Source: Defluviitaleaceae bacterium
Lineage (GTDB): Bacteria > Bacillota > Clostridia > Lachnospirales > WQUN01
Direction: 5' to 3'
Assembly (NCBI GenBank): GCA_009786925.1
Contig: WRGY01000124.1
Span: 1-64,000 of the forward strand
Length of the DNA: 64,000 bases
Position 1 is the stretch's first letter. Every line of letters begins with the position of its first letter. Below are positions 35,661 through 43,196 of this stretch, in pieces. Below the pieces are notes generated by a model that was not told the origin of the DNA, did no database searches, and saw only the letters and a list, made by a program, of their open reading frames with translations. Position numbers and translations under genes: made by a program.

Positions 35661-36407
35661 ATGTATACAAAAAAATCTCTTCTTGCTGACCTAAAAGCCG
35701 CAGGAATCAATCCTCGCGGAACATTGCATGTCCATTCATCAGTAAAAAGTGTGGGAGAATGTGAAAACGGCGCAGATACAATCCTCGACGCATTGATAGA
35801 GTACATGCGTGACGGATTGCTGACTTTGCCTACCCACACATGGGACTATGTAACAGGGGGCAAAAAAAACATCTTCGACCATAGTAATATGCCCTCATGT
35901 GTAGGTGTACTTACAAATTTGTTTATGAAGCGCGAAGGTGTAGTGCGTTCACTCCATCCAACCCATTCTGTTGCCGCCATCGGCAAGGATGCCACCGCAT
36001 TCATCGCAGGAGAAGAGTTATCAAAAACCCCATGCCCACGTGACGGGTGTTATGGAAAGCTATACGACCGTGATGCGCAGATTTTATTTCTTGGCTGTCC
36101 GCTTTCAAAAAACACATACATTCATGGCGTAGAAGAATGGAATACTATCCCAAACCGCCTGACAAAAAAGCAACAGAGTCTTTTTATAAAATACGGCGAC
36201 GAGCTAATCCCCTGCCCCCAGTATCGCCACCATTTTGCAGGTGGCGATATATCAGAAAACTACGTAAGAGCCGAGCCGATTTTTGTTGAACGTGGTGCGG
36301 CGGTTTATTGCAAAATAGGAGACTCTCACAGCGTATTATGTAGTGCAATAAAAATGGCGGATATTACAAGCGAAGTTTTGCAAAACGAGCCTGATTTTTT
36401 CGCATGA
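35661..36407 (+). CDS. AAC(3)-family aminoglycoside N-acetyltransferase-like protein
   Basis: 248 residues. The family motifs are clear: GTLHVHSSVKSVGECENGAD near residue 20, LLTLPTHTWDYVTGG near 55 and VRSLHPTHSVAAIG near 97, containing the conserved histidines of the acetyl-CoA site. AAC(3) enzymes acetylate N-3 of aminoglycosides, but many chromosomal relatives act on other substrates. A GGAGGG site precedes the start in the end of the permease gene, so it is co-transcribed. Resistance cannot be assumed. Confidence 0.88.
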   Translation: MYTKKSLLADLKAAGINPRGTLHVHSSVKSVGECENGADTILDALIEYMRDGLLTLPTHTWDYVTGGKKNIFDHSNMPSCVGVLTNLFMKREGVVRSLHPTHSVAAIGKDATAFIAGEELSKTPCPRDGCYGKLYDRDAQILFLGCPLSKNTYIHGVEEWNTIPNRLTKKQQSLFIKYGDELIPCPQYRHHFAGGDISENYVRAEPIFVERGAAVYCKIGDSHSVLCSAIKMADITSEVLQNEPDFFA

Positions 36408-37024
36408 TAAACGAACTGCTAAAAGCACTGGATGCTTTATATCCTTATGATGGTAAATGTTTCCTAAATTACTCGACTCCATGGCAACTCCTCTTTGCTA
36501 CTATCCTTAGTGCTCAGTGTACGGATGACCGCGTTAACATTGTTACGGCACAGCTTTTTAAGGATTTTCCATCTTTGGAATCATATGTCACGGCTAATCT
36601 TTCCGACCTTGAGGACGCGGTAAAACAAACAGGCTTTTTTCGTAACAAGGCTCGACATTTGCAGACCACAGCGCGACTCCTCCTTTCCCAATATAACGGC
36701 CAAGTCCCTTCCGACATCACCGAGCTCACATCATTAAGTGGTGTCGGCAGAAAAACAGCAAATGTTGTGCGTGGACATATTTATGGGATTTCCAGCATAG
36801 TAGTAGATACGCACGTAAAGCGCGTGTCTCGCAGGTTGGGACTTACACAGCATAACTGCCCCATAAAAATAGAGTACGAACTCATGGAAAAACTGCCAAA
36901 AGCTCACTGGATACGTTACAACCAGCAGGTAATCACACATGGCAGGCAAATATGTAAAGCACAACGCCCACTCTGCACAGAATGTACATTGAAAAAGTTT
37001 TGCAAAAAATTACAAGAGTGTTAA
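36404..37024 (+). CDS. nth: Endonuclease III
   Basis: 206 residues. The helix-hairpin-helix LSGVGRKTANVVRGHIYG contains the catalytic lysine, VDTHVKRVSRRLGL the catalytic aspartate, and the C-terminus carries the 4Fe-4S motif C-x6-C-x2-C-x5-C (CKAQRPLCTECTLKKFC). The enzyme removes oxidised pyrimidines and nicks the AP site. ATGA overlap with the acetyltransferase gene makes it the last gene of the ruvAB-led unit. Confidence 0.97.
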   Translation: MINELLKALDALYPYDGKCFLNYSTPWQLLFATILSAQCTDDRVNIVTAQLFKDFPSLESYVTANLSDLEDAVKQTGFFRNKARHLQTTARLLLSQYNGQVPSDITELTSLSGVGRKTANVVRGHIYGISSIVVDTHVKRVSRRLGLTQHNCPIKIEYELMEKLPKAHWIRYNQQVITHGRQICKAQRPLCTECTLKKFCKKLQEC

Positions 37025-37034
37025 ATTTCTATAA

Positions 37035-37063
37035 TTGACTACTCTGTCGAAACATGAGATATT
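37035..37063 (+). promoter_or_regulatory. Possible promoter of the phosphatidyltransferase gene
   Basis: TTGACT (37035-37040) and GATATT (37058-37063) with a 17-bp spacer, 36 bp before the start at 37099 and just past nth. Confidence 0.4.
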
Positions 37064-37098
37064 ACGATTGGCATTGTAAAATCAGAAGGGGGTTACTT

Positions 37099-37701
37099 AT
37101 GAAAATTATTAAATATGTGCCTAATACGCTGTCCATCATGCGTATGGTACTCGCGTCGTCACTGCTTGTGCTGTGGTTTTTGTTGCCCGCAGGTTTTGTT
37201 CTCTCGCCTCTTTTTCTTACGATTTATATATTCGCGGGGATTACAGATATGGTCGACGGGCCGATTGCACGCAAGTTTAACGTTGCTTCTCCACTTGGAG
37301 CCAACCTTGATGGCGTAGCAGATTATTTTTTTGTAGTTATTTCGATTTTTCTTATTGTGCCGGAGCTTGTTTACAGGGGACTTAGCCCCATGATAGTCAC
37401 AGTCATAGTAGCCAGCATCATCATATTAAAAGGTTTTGGTATGTTGGTGGGTTATATGCGCTATGGACAGCTTATGATGATGCACACTTATGCGTCAAAG
37501 ACCGGTGCAATGCTGGCGTTCTTATTACCGCTCTTCCTTTATCTTACAGGGTTTAACGAAAATCTTATCGTTAGTGTATTTGGCGTATATGTATTCTTTT
37601 TCCTGCTGGAAGAGCTTTGCATCATTGCAATGTTACCTGAACCCAGACGCGACATCAGTGGAATAATGCAAGCATGGCGTATCCGACGCGAGAGCAAATG
37701 A
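37099..37701 (+). CDS. CDP-alcohol phosphatidyltransferase family protein
   Basis: 200 residues from the ATG at 37099 with AAGGGGG upstream. The CDP-alcohol motif is complete: TDMVDGPIARKF then SPLGANLDGVADY, giving D-x2-D-G-x2-A-R-x8-G-x3-D-x3-D, which binds two metals and the CDP headgroup. About six membrane helices. The family makes phospholipids such as phosphatidylglycerol phosphate or cardiolipin; the alcohol acceptor is not readable here. Its stop overlaps the start of the ATP-grasp gene. Confidence 0.9.
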   Translation: MKIIKYVPNTLSIMRMVLASSLLVLWFLLPAGFVLSPLFLTIYIFAGITDMVDGPIARKFNVASPLGANLDGVADYFFVVISIFLIVPELVYRGLSPMIVTVIVASIIILKGFGMLVGYMRYGQLMMMHTYASKTGAMLAFLLPLFLYLTGFNENLIVSVFGVYVFFFLLEELCIIAMLPEPRRDISGIMQAWRIRRESK

Positions 37702-38540
37702 AAACGTTTATTAATGAAATATGCAAGGAAGAAGGGATTCTGATGGAATCCTTTTCTTATGGCGATTATGTGCTTCGTCTCACCAAAAATGGGGTATCGC
37801 ATAATATCTACGGTGCCTTTTGGGATATAAACAGTGCGGCGAGCGACCGCATAGCTTGTGACAAAACAGCATGTTATATTTTATTAGAAAACAATAAAAT
37901 ACCGGCCATAGTCCACGAAATTCTTTTTAACCCCCTGCGCAGAATCGGATGGGCAGGTGAAAACGGCGCGTGGGCGCTTGCCTCCGCGTTTTTAAAACAG
38001 CATAAAAAAGTAGTGCTAAAACCAAACCAAGGGACGATGGGACAAGACATCCATCTATGCAATTCCATCCCCGAGCTAGAGGCCGCCGCTCATGCAATTT
38101 TTCTAAACTATCCCGACGCGGCACTTAGCCCATACAAAGAAATTACAAATGAATATCGAGTGTTTTTTCTAAATGGAAAATGCCATTTTGTATATGGAAA
38201 AGAAAAATGCTCTTCATGGCAACATAATCTTTCGCAAGGAGCAAAGGCATTCGAAATTAACGACCAAGAAAAAACAACAAAAATAAAATCCCTTGCTACC
38301 CGCGCTGCGGACTGCATAGGGATTACCTTTGCAACAATAGATATAGCAGAATCGCCTAGCGGCGAACTCACCATCATGGAAATAAACTCCGGTGTGCAGG
38401 CACGTCAGCTTTTGGAGCAATTGCCTCATCTGCGACCGATAATAAAAAATATTTTTTTAGAAGCTATCAAGCTTCTATTTTGTCCGCAAATAAAATCCCA
38501 TCAAGATGGTCAATCTCATGGCAAAACGTGGCTGCCATAA
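37698..38540 (+). CDS. ATP-grasp domain protein
   Basis: 280 residues from the ATG at 37698, which overlaps the preceding stop as ATGA; an ATG at 37674 would add eight residues but overlaps more. The ATP-grasp features are HKKVVLKPNQGTMGQDIHLC (lysine and glycine loop), ITNEYRVFFLNGKCHFVYGK, FATIDIAESPSGELTIMEIN (acidic metal ligands ending in MEINSG). This resembles the RimK/YheC type ligases that join a carboxylate to an amine or thiol. The last 25 residues overlap the convergent deformylase-like gene by 74 bp. Pairing with the CDP-alcohol enzyme suggests envelope chemistry, which is inference. Confidence 0.8.
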   Translation: MKTFINEICKEEGILMESFSYGDYVLRLTKNGVSHNIYGAFWDINSAASDRIACDKTACYILLENNKIPAIVHEILFNPLRRIGWAGENGAWALASAFLKQHKKVVLKPNQGTMGQDIHLCNSIPELEAAAHAIFLNYPDAALSPYKEITNEYRVFFLNGKCHFVYGKEKCSSWQHNLSQGAKAFEINDQEKTTKIKSLATRAADCIGITFATIDIAESPSGELTIMEINSGVQARQLLEQLPHLRPIIKNIFLEAIKLLFCPQIKSHQDGQSHGKTWLP

Positions 38541-38910
38541 AGCCTTCGCCGCTTACACTGATAGGCTTTCCGTGGCGGCTCACGCCTGTAACTGTAACCT
38601 TTAACGGGCGCATTACATAACCACTGGGTGAATTGGGCGCGATAGACCCCTCCATGACGAGCTGCCTCTCTTCACTTTCCTGCGCAATACAAGGGTTTGC
38701 TACCTCAATGACCCCATCCTTGTCCACTACCACAAAAACACGCCGCAGTACACCTACATGTACTGCGGCGCAACCATATCCCTTTACATGCCGCAAGGTA
38801 TCCGCCATATCGTCAAGAAGAGTCCACAATCGCTCGTCAAACTTTATGACGAGTTTGCTTTTTTTGCGGAACAAGGGGTCACTAAAATTTATTAGACTTC
38901 TGGTAGCCAT
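38467..38910 (-). CDS. Peptide-deformylase-like protein with altered active site
   Basis: 147 residues, overall deformylase pattern. Motif 3 is kept (CHEIDHLDGILF; His131, Glu132, His135). Motif 1, normally GxGLAAxQ, reads GYGCAAVHVG with His51 in place of Gln. Motif 2, normally EGCxS, reads MEGSIA with Ser89 in place of the metal-binding cysteine. A cysteine (Cys130) sits next to the HExxH motif. True deformylases remove formyl from nascent protein N-termini using Fe or Zn held by Cys and two His; this protein lacks one usual ligand, so activity is doubtful. It lies 14 bp downstream of the hydrogenase large subunit gene and may be co-transcribed. Confidence 0.85.
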   Translation of the reverse strand: MATRSLINFSDPLFRKKSKLVIKFDERLWTLLDDMADTLRHVKGYGCAAVHVGVLRRVFVVVDKDGVIEVANPCIAQESEERQLVMEGSIAPNSPSGYVMRPLKVTVTGVSRHGKPISVSGEGFMAATFCHEIDHLDGILFADKIEA

Positions 38911-38924
38911 GTTTGCAAAGTGGC

Positions 38925-40664
38925 CTACATGGGATAGGCTTCTTTTGCCTCATATTTTGTATGGAGAAGTTTATGCGCTTTATGGCTGTTTGGTTTTTCG
39001 AGATAGTCATCGTAGAGTTTTTTGATTTGTGGATTTTTGTGTGATTTACGTATAGCTTTTGCAGAATCTTCTTCATAGAGAGCAGTGGCGCGAGCAGCAC
39101 GAATGTCCGTAGTAGAACGTACCGTGGCCGAAATTTTTGGCTGTCCACCACCGTTTACACAGCCGCCGCTACATGCCATAACTTCTATAAAATCGTATTT
39201 TGCTTCACCCGCGTTGATTTTATCCAAAAGTTTTGCGGCGTTTGCTGTACCGTGGACTACAGCCACTTTTATTTTTTTGTCTCCGAGTGCTACATCGGCT
39301 TCTTTTATGCCTTCAAGTCCGCGGATGTTTTTAAATTCTACATCGGTGTCTTTGCCGGCTACTACTTCAGAGACAGTACGAACAGCTGCCTCCATTACGC
39401 CGCCTGTCGCTCCAAATATTACACCTGCACCTGTGTATTCCCCAAGCAGGTCTTGGTCAAAAGTGCTATCCTCAAGTGCATTAAACTTAATGCTTGCTTG
39501 TTTTATCATTTTTGCAAGCTCGCGAGTGGTCAGCACTGCATCTACGTCTCGCAAGCCGTTTACTTCCATTTCTGCGCGAGCAGCCTCTGATTTTTTAGAG
39601 ATACATGGTGCGATTGCTACCGAGAAAATTTTCTTAGCGTCTACACCTGATTTTTCTGCATAGTAAGACTTTACGATGGCACCAAACATTTGGATAGGCG
39701 ATTTGCAAGAAGACAAATTTGGGATAAATTCCGGATAATTGAACTCGCAAAAACGAATCCATCCGGGGGAGCAAGAGGTAATCATGGGTAATTTGCCGCC
39801 ATTATTTACACGGTCAAGGAGTTCATGACCTTCTTCCATAATGGTGAGGTCTGCACCAAAGTTGGTATCAAAAACTTTATTGAAACCGAGTCGTTTTAGT
39901 GCAGAAACCATCTTGCCTGTCACAAGTGTTCCTGCGGCCAGCCCAAATTCCTCGCCGAGTGCGGCACGTACCGCTGGTGCTGCCTGCACCACCACATGGG
40001 TATCTTTGCACTCAAGAGCCGCCCATACTGCATCAATGTCATCTTTTTCACGCAGTGCCGCTGTTGGGCATACGTTTACGCATTGGCCGCAATAGATACA
40101 GGGTACCTCAGTCATACTCTTATTGAAAAGAGGAGAAATTTTTGTGCTAATTCCGCGTTCTGTGAAGTCAAGGATTGCGGAGCCTTGTTCTTTTTTACAC
40201 ACATTTACGCAGCGACCGCATAGTATGCACTTGCTTTGATCGCGCACAATGGACGGAGAAGCGTCATCTAAGATGCCAAAATCATTTTCTCCCTCGAATG
40301 GGATTTCGCGTATTCCCATTTCTTCTGCTACCGTTTGCAATTCGCAGTTTTTGTTAGAAGGACACGCAAGGCAGTCACGGTTATGCGATGATAGGATTAG
40401 CTCAACAGTCGCTTTGCGTGCATCGCGTACTTTTTTGCTTGTTGTACTTATCACCATACCATCAAAAACAGGCATTACACATGCGGCAGCTAAAGCTCTT
40501 GCGCCCTGCACCTCTACTTGGCATACACGGCACGCGCCTATTTCATTTTTTTCTTTCAGGTAGCATAGCGTAGGAATATCTATCCCCACCTTACGCGCTG
40601 CATCCAAAATTGTACTATTGTTTTCTACTTCCACGGAGATGTTATCTATAGTTACCTTAACCAT
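38925..40664 (-). CDS. hydA: [FeFe]-hydrogenase catalytic subunit, HydA of NAD-linked trimeric enzyme
   Basis: 579 residues from the ATG at 40664, preceded by GGAGG; the frame extends further upstream into hydB but without homology. N-terminal 2Fe-2S domain (CYLKEKNEIGACRVC), His-containing Cys cluster (HNRDCLACPSNKNCEL), two 4Fe-4S motifs (CILCGRCVNVC, CIYCGQCVNVCP), then the H-cluster domain: L1 ITSCSPGW, L2 APCISKKSE, L3 MACSGGCVNGGGQ. L2 has APC where most monomeric enzymes have MPC. Subunits B and C are upstream. The complex oxidises or makes H2 with NAD and probably ferredoxin by electron bifurcation. Confidence 0.95.
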   Translation of the reverse strand: MVKVTIDNISVEVENNSTILDAARKVGIDIPTLCYLKEKNEIGACRVCQVEVQGARALAAACVMPVFDGMVISTTSKKVRDARKATVELILSSHNRDCLACPSNKNCELQTVAEEMGIREIPFEGENDFGILDDASPSIVRDQSKCILCGRCVNVCKKEQGSAILDFTERGISTKISPLFNKSMTEVPCIYCGQCVNVCPTAALREKDDIDAVWAALECKDTHVVVQAAPAVRAALGEEFGLAAGTLVTGKMVSALKRLGFNKVFDTNFGADLTIMEEGHELLDRVNNGGKLPMITSCSPGWIRFCEFNYPEFIPNLSSCKSPIQMFGAIVKSYYAEKSGVDAKKIFSVAIAPCISKKSEAARAEMEVNGLRDVDAVLTTRELAKMIKQASIKFNALEDSTFDQDLLGEYTGAGVIFGATGGVMEAAVRTVSEVVAGKDTDVEFKNIRGLEGIKEADVALGDKKIKVAVVHGTANAAKLLDKINAGEAKYDFIEVMACSGGCVNGGGQPKISATVRSTTDIRAARATALYEEDSAKAIRKSHKNPQIKKLYDDYLEKPNSHKAHKLLHTKYEAKEAYPM

Positions 40665-40677
40665 TATAATTTTCCTC

Positions 40678-42546
40678 CTACCCTTTTTTAATTGACTTGA
40701 ACGGACACACAGGAATGCAAGCACCGCATTTTATGCATTTTTCTGTATCAATTACATGGAGAGTTTTGACATCGCCCATAATTGCATCTACCGGACAAGC
40801 TTTTTTACATTTGGTGCATCCCTTGCATGTCTCATCAATGAAGAACTCAAGTAGTTCAACGCAGGTACCAGCAGGACATTTTTTGTCTTTTACATGGGCT
40901 TCATACTCTTCACGGAAGTAGCGCATGGTGGAGAGTACAGGGTTTGGTGCCGTTTGACCCAATCCACAGAGCGAAGATGCTTTAATATTTTGGGCAAGTT
41001 CGTATAAGCGGTCAAGGTCATCCATTTCGCCTTTGCCTTCGGTAATGCGCACGAGTGTTTCCAGCATACGCTTTGTACCCACACGACATGGCGGACATTT
41101 TCCACAAGACTCATCCACTGTAAAATCAAGGAAGAAGCGTGCGATGTCTACCATGCAGTTGTCCTCATCTATGACAACAAGACCACCAGAACCCATCATA
41201 GCTCCCAGTTCAAGCAAGCTGTCATAGTCTATTGGTGTATCAAGTTGTGTTTCTGTCAAACAGCCGCCTGATGGCCCGCCAATTTGTACAGCCTTAAACT
41301 TTTTGCCGTTAGGGATACCCCCGCCGATTTCGAATATGATTTCACGTATTGTTGTACCCATCGGTACTTCAATAAGTCCTGCGTTTTCGATTTTACCACC
41401 GAGGGCAAATACTTTTGTGCCTTTGGACTTTTCCGTGCCAATAGCGGTCAAAAAGCTCGCACCGTTTAGAATAATTTGCGGAATATTTGCAAATGTTTCT
41501 ACGTTATTGATAATTGTGGGCTTGCCCCATAGCCCTTTCACTGCAGGGAATGGCGGGCGTGGATTCGGCATTCCCCTTTTACCTTCAATGGAGTTTAGTA
41601 GTGCCGTTTCTTCGCCGCACACAAACGCACCTGCTCCAAGACGAATTTCCAAGTCAAAGTTGAAGTCTGATTCAAAAATATTATTACCAAGCGCACCAAA
41701 ATCTTTTGCTTGGTTAATTGCAAGTTGCAAGCGATTTACTGCAATCGGATATTCCGCACGTACATACACGAAGCCTTTGTTTGCACCGATTGCGTATCCT
41801 GCGATTGCCATTGCTTCTATTATAGAATGCGGGTCGCCTTCGAGAATCGAACGATCCATGAATGCACCTGGGTCGCCTTCGTCGGCGTTACATACGACGT
41901 ATTTTTGGTCGCTTTGGGATTTGTAGCCAAACTCCCACTTCATGCCTGTGGAAAATCCGCCTCCTCCTCGACCACGCAGTCCGCTGTCTTTTATTTCTTT
42001 TATGACATCCTCTTGTTTCATTTCAAATATAGCTTTGCCCAACGCCTTGTAACCATCAAATGCGATATACTCCGTGATGTTTTCGGGGTTAACGAGCCCA
42101 CAGAGGCGAAGAGCGATTCTTTTTTGGATTTTATAGAAAGGAACATGCTGGAAATCATCAATCGTGCCATCAGCTTCGATTGACTCTGGTAGAAGAAACT
42201 CCTTAACAGGCGCACCATCGACCAGATGTCCCTGTGTAATCGCAGGTATATCTTTTAGCTCTATACGGCTGTAGAATGAGCCTTCCGGATAAATAATAAC
42301 AATAGGTCCTACTTGGCAATACCCAAAGCAACCTGTGCGTACTATATCTACTTTGTCGGTGAGGTTATGGTTTCTTAGTTCCTCTGCAAAAGCTGCTTCT
42401 ATTTTTTCTGCATCAGCTGATAAGCAGCCTGTACCTTGGCAGATGAGTACGTGGCGTTTGCCTTCATATTCCTTTCCGCCGAGACGTAGTTCCAAATTCT
42501 TTATGGTTTGTTGTCTTATGTTTTCGAATTTTTCCAATGCTTTCAT
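40678..42546 (-). CDS. hydB: NADH-binding subunit of hydrogenase, HydB (NuoF-like)
   Basis: 622 residues. The N-terminus carries a thioredoxin-like 2Fe-2S domain (CQGTGCLSADA ... RTGCFGYCQVGP), the middle the FMN/NADH fold (GLRGRGGGGFSTGMKWEF, CNADEGDPGAFMDRS), the 4Fe-4S site SCGKCPPCRVGTKR, and the C-terminus two ferredoxin motifs (CKGCTKCKKACP, CIKCGACIPVCP). It oxidises NADH and passes electrons to HydA. It lies 13 bp upstream of hydA and 15 bp downstream of hydC. Confidence 0.95.
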   Translation of the reverse strand: MKALEKFENIRQQTIKNLELRLGGKEYEGKRHVLICQGTGCLSADAEKIEAAFAEELRNHNLTDKVDIVRTGCFGYCQVGPIVIIYPEGSFYSRIELKDIPAITQGHLVDGAPVKEFLLPESIEADGTIDDFQHVPFYKIQKRIALRLCGLVNPENITEYIAFDGYKALGKAIFEMKQEDVIKEIKDSGLRGRGGGGFSTGMKWEFGYKSQSDQKYVVCNADEGDPGAFMDRSILEGDPHSIIEAMAIAGYAIGANKGFVYVRAEYPIAVNRLQLAINQAKDFGALGNNIFESDFNFDLEIRLGAGAFVCGEETALLNSIEGKRGMPNPRPPFPAVKGLWGKPTIINNVETFANIPQIILNGASFLTAIGTEKSKGTKVFALGGKIENAGLIEVPMGTTIREIIFEIGGGIPNGKKFKAVQIGGPSGGCLTETQLDTPIDYDSLLELGAMMGSGGLVVIDEDNCMVDIARFFLDFTVDESCGKCPPCRVGTKRMLETLVRITEGKGEMDDLDRLYELAQNIKASSLCGLGQTAPNPVLSTMRYFREEYEAHVKDKKCPAGTCVELLEFFIDETCKGCTKCKKACPVDAIMGDVKTLHVIDTEKCIKCGACIPVCPFKSIKKG

Positions 42547-42561
42547 ATATAAGCCCCCTAC

Positions 42562-43047
42562 TTAGTATTTTGCAATAATTTCTTTCATTTCGCCACCCTT
42601 TACAGTTAGGCGACCGTATACATCCTCGTTTACAAGAACAACGGGAGCCAATCCGCAAGCACCTACACAGCGAGTCGCCATTAAGGTAAACTTATAATCT
42701 GCGGTTGTTTCTCCCGATTTTATACCAAGTTCTGTTGTTACTTCGTCAACCAGTTTTTGCGCGTCTTTCACGTAGCACGCAGTCCCCATGCACACACTAA
42801 TGATGTAGTCACCTTTAGGCTCAATGGAAAATTGATGATAAAAGGTAATCACCCCGTAAATTTCTGCGATAGGGATATTTAGCTCCTTAGCAATAATCTT
42901 TTGCACCTCGGCAGGGATACAGCCAAAGATTTTTTGGCTTTCATTTAATACAGGCATAAGCCCGCCCTTTTTTTCCTTGTTGACTGCCAAACATGCTTCG
43001 AGTCTTTTAAGGCGTTCGGGCGTTACTACTTCTTTTTTTACAGACAT
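42562..43047 (-). CDS. hydC: 2Fe-2S subunit of hydrogenase, HydC (NuoE-like)
   Basis: 161 residues from the ATG at 43047 with AGAGAGG upstream. The thioredoxin-like 2Fe-2S domain has cysteines in SVCMGTACYVK and ATRCVGACGLAP, matching the C-x4-C ... C-x3-C pattern of NuoE. ITFYHQFSIEPKGDYIISVC is the conserved strand before the cluster. First gene of the hydCBA operon behind a strong promoter. Confidence 0.95.
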   Translation of the reverse strand: MSVKKEVVTPERLKRLEACLAVNKEKKGGLMPVLNESQKIFGCIPAEVQKIIAKELNIPIAEIYGVITFYHQFSIEPKGDYIISVCMGTACYVKDAQKLVDEVTTELGIKSGETTADYKFTLMATRCVGACGLAPVVLVNEDVYGRLTVKGGEMKEIIAKY

Positions 43048-43089
43048 ATTATGTATCCTCTCGTTATGCCATGCGGCATTTTTGTGCAT

Positions 43090-43117
43090 ATTATAGCATG
43101 GATTAAAAAAAAGTCAA
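43090..43117 (-). promoter_or_regulatory. Promoter of hydCBA
   Basis: Minus strand TTGACT (43117-43112) and TATAAT (43095-43090), 16-bp spacer, 42 bp upstream of hydC. Confidence 0.7.
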
Positions 43118-43126
43118 AATTCATTG

Positions 43127-43155
43127 TTGAAAAATGGCAGTGTGTATGCTATGTT
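43127..43155 (+). promoter_or_regulatory. Promoter of the hybrid histidine kinase gene
   Basis: TTGAAA (43127-43132) and TATGTT (43150-43155) with a 17-bp spacer, 41 bp before the kinase start and back to back with the hydCBA promoter. Confidence 0.55.
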
Positions 43156-43196
43156 ACAGGCATATAAAGGTATATTTGAAATGAGGACAACCTGAC

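Noticed and set aside
35661-36407. Acquired aminoglycoside resistance gene
   Set aside because: It is embedded in a housekeeping operon with ruvAB and nth and has no mobile-element signs; many chromosomal AAC(3)-like proteins do not confer resistance.
40678-42546. Plus-strand frames opposite hydB and hydA (for example 41303-41926)
   Set aside because: Shadows of the conserved hydrogenase genes; the minus-strand products carry all cofactor motifs.
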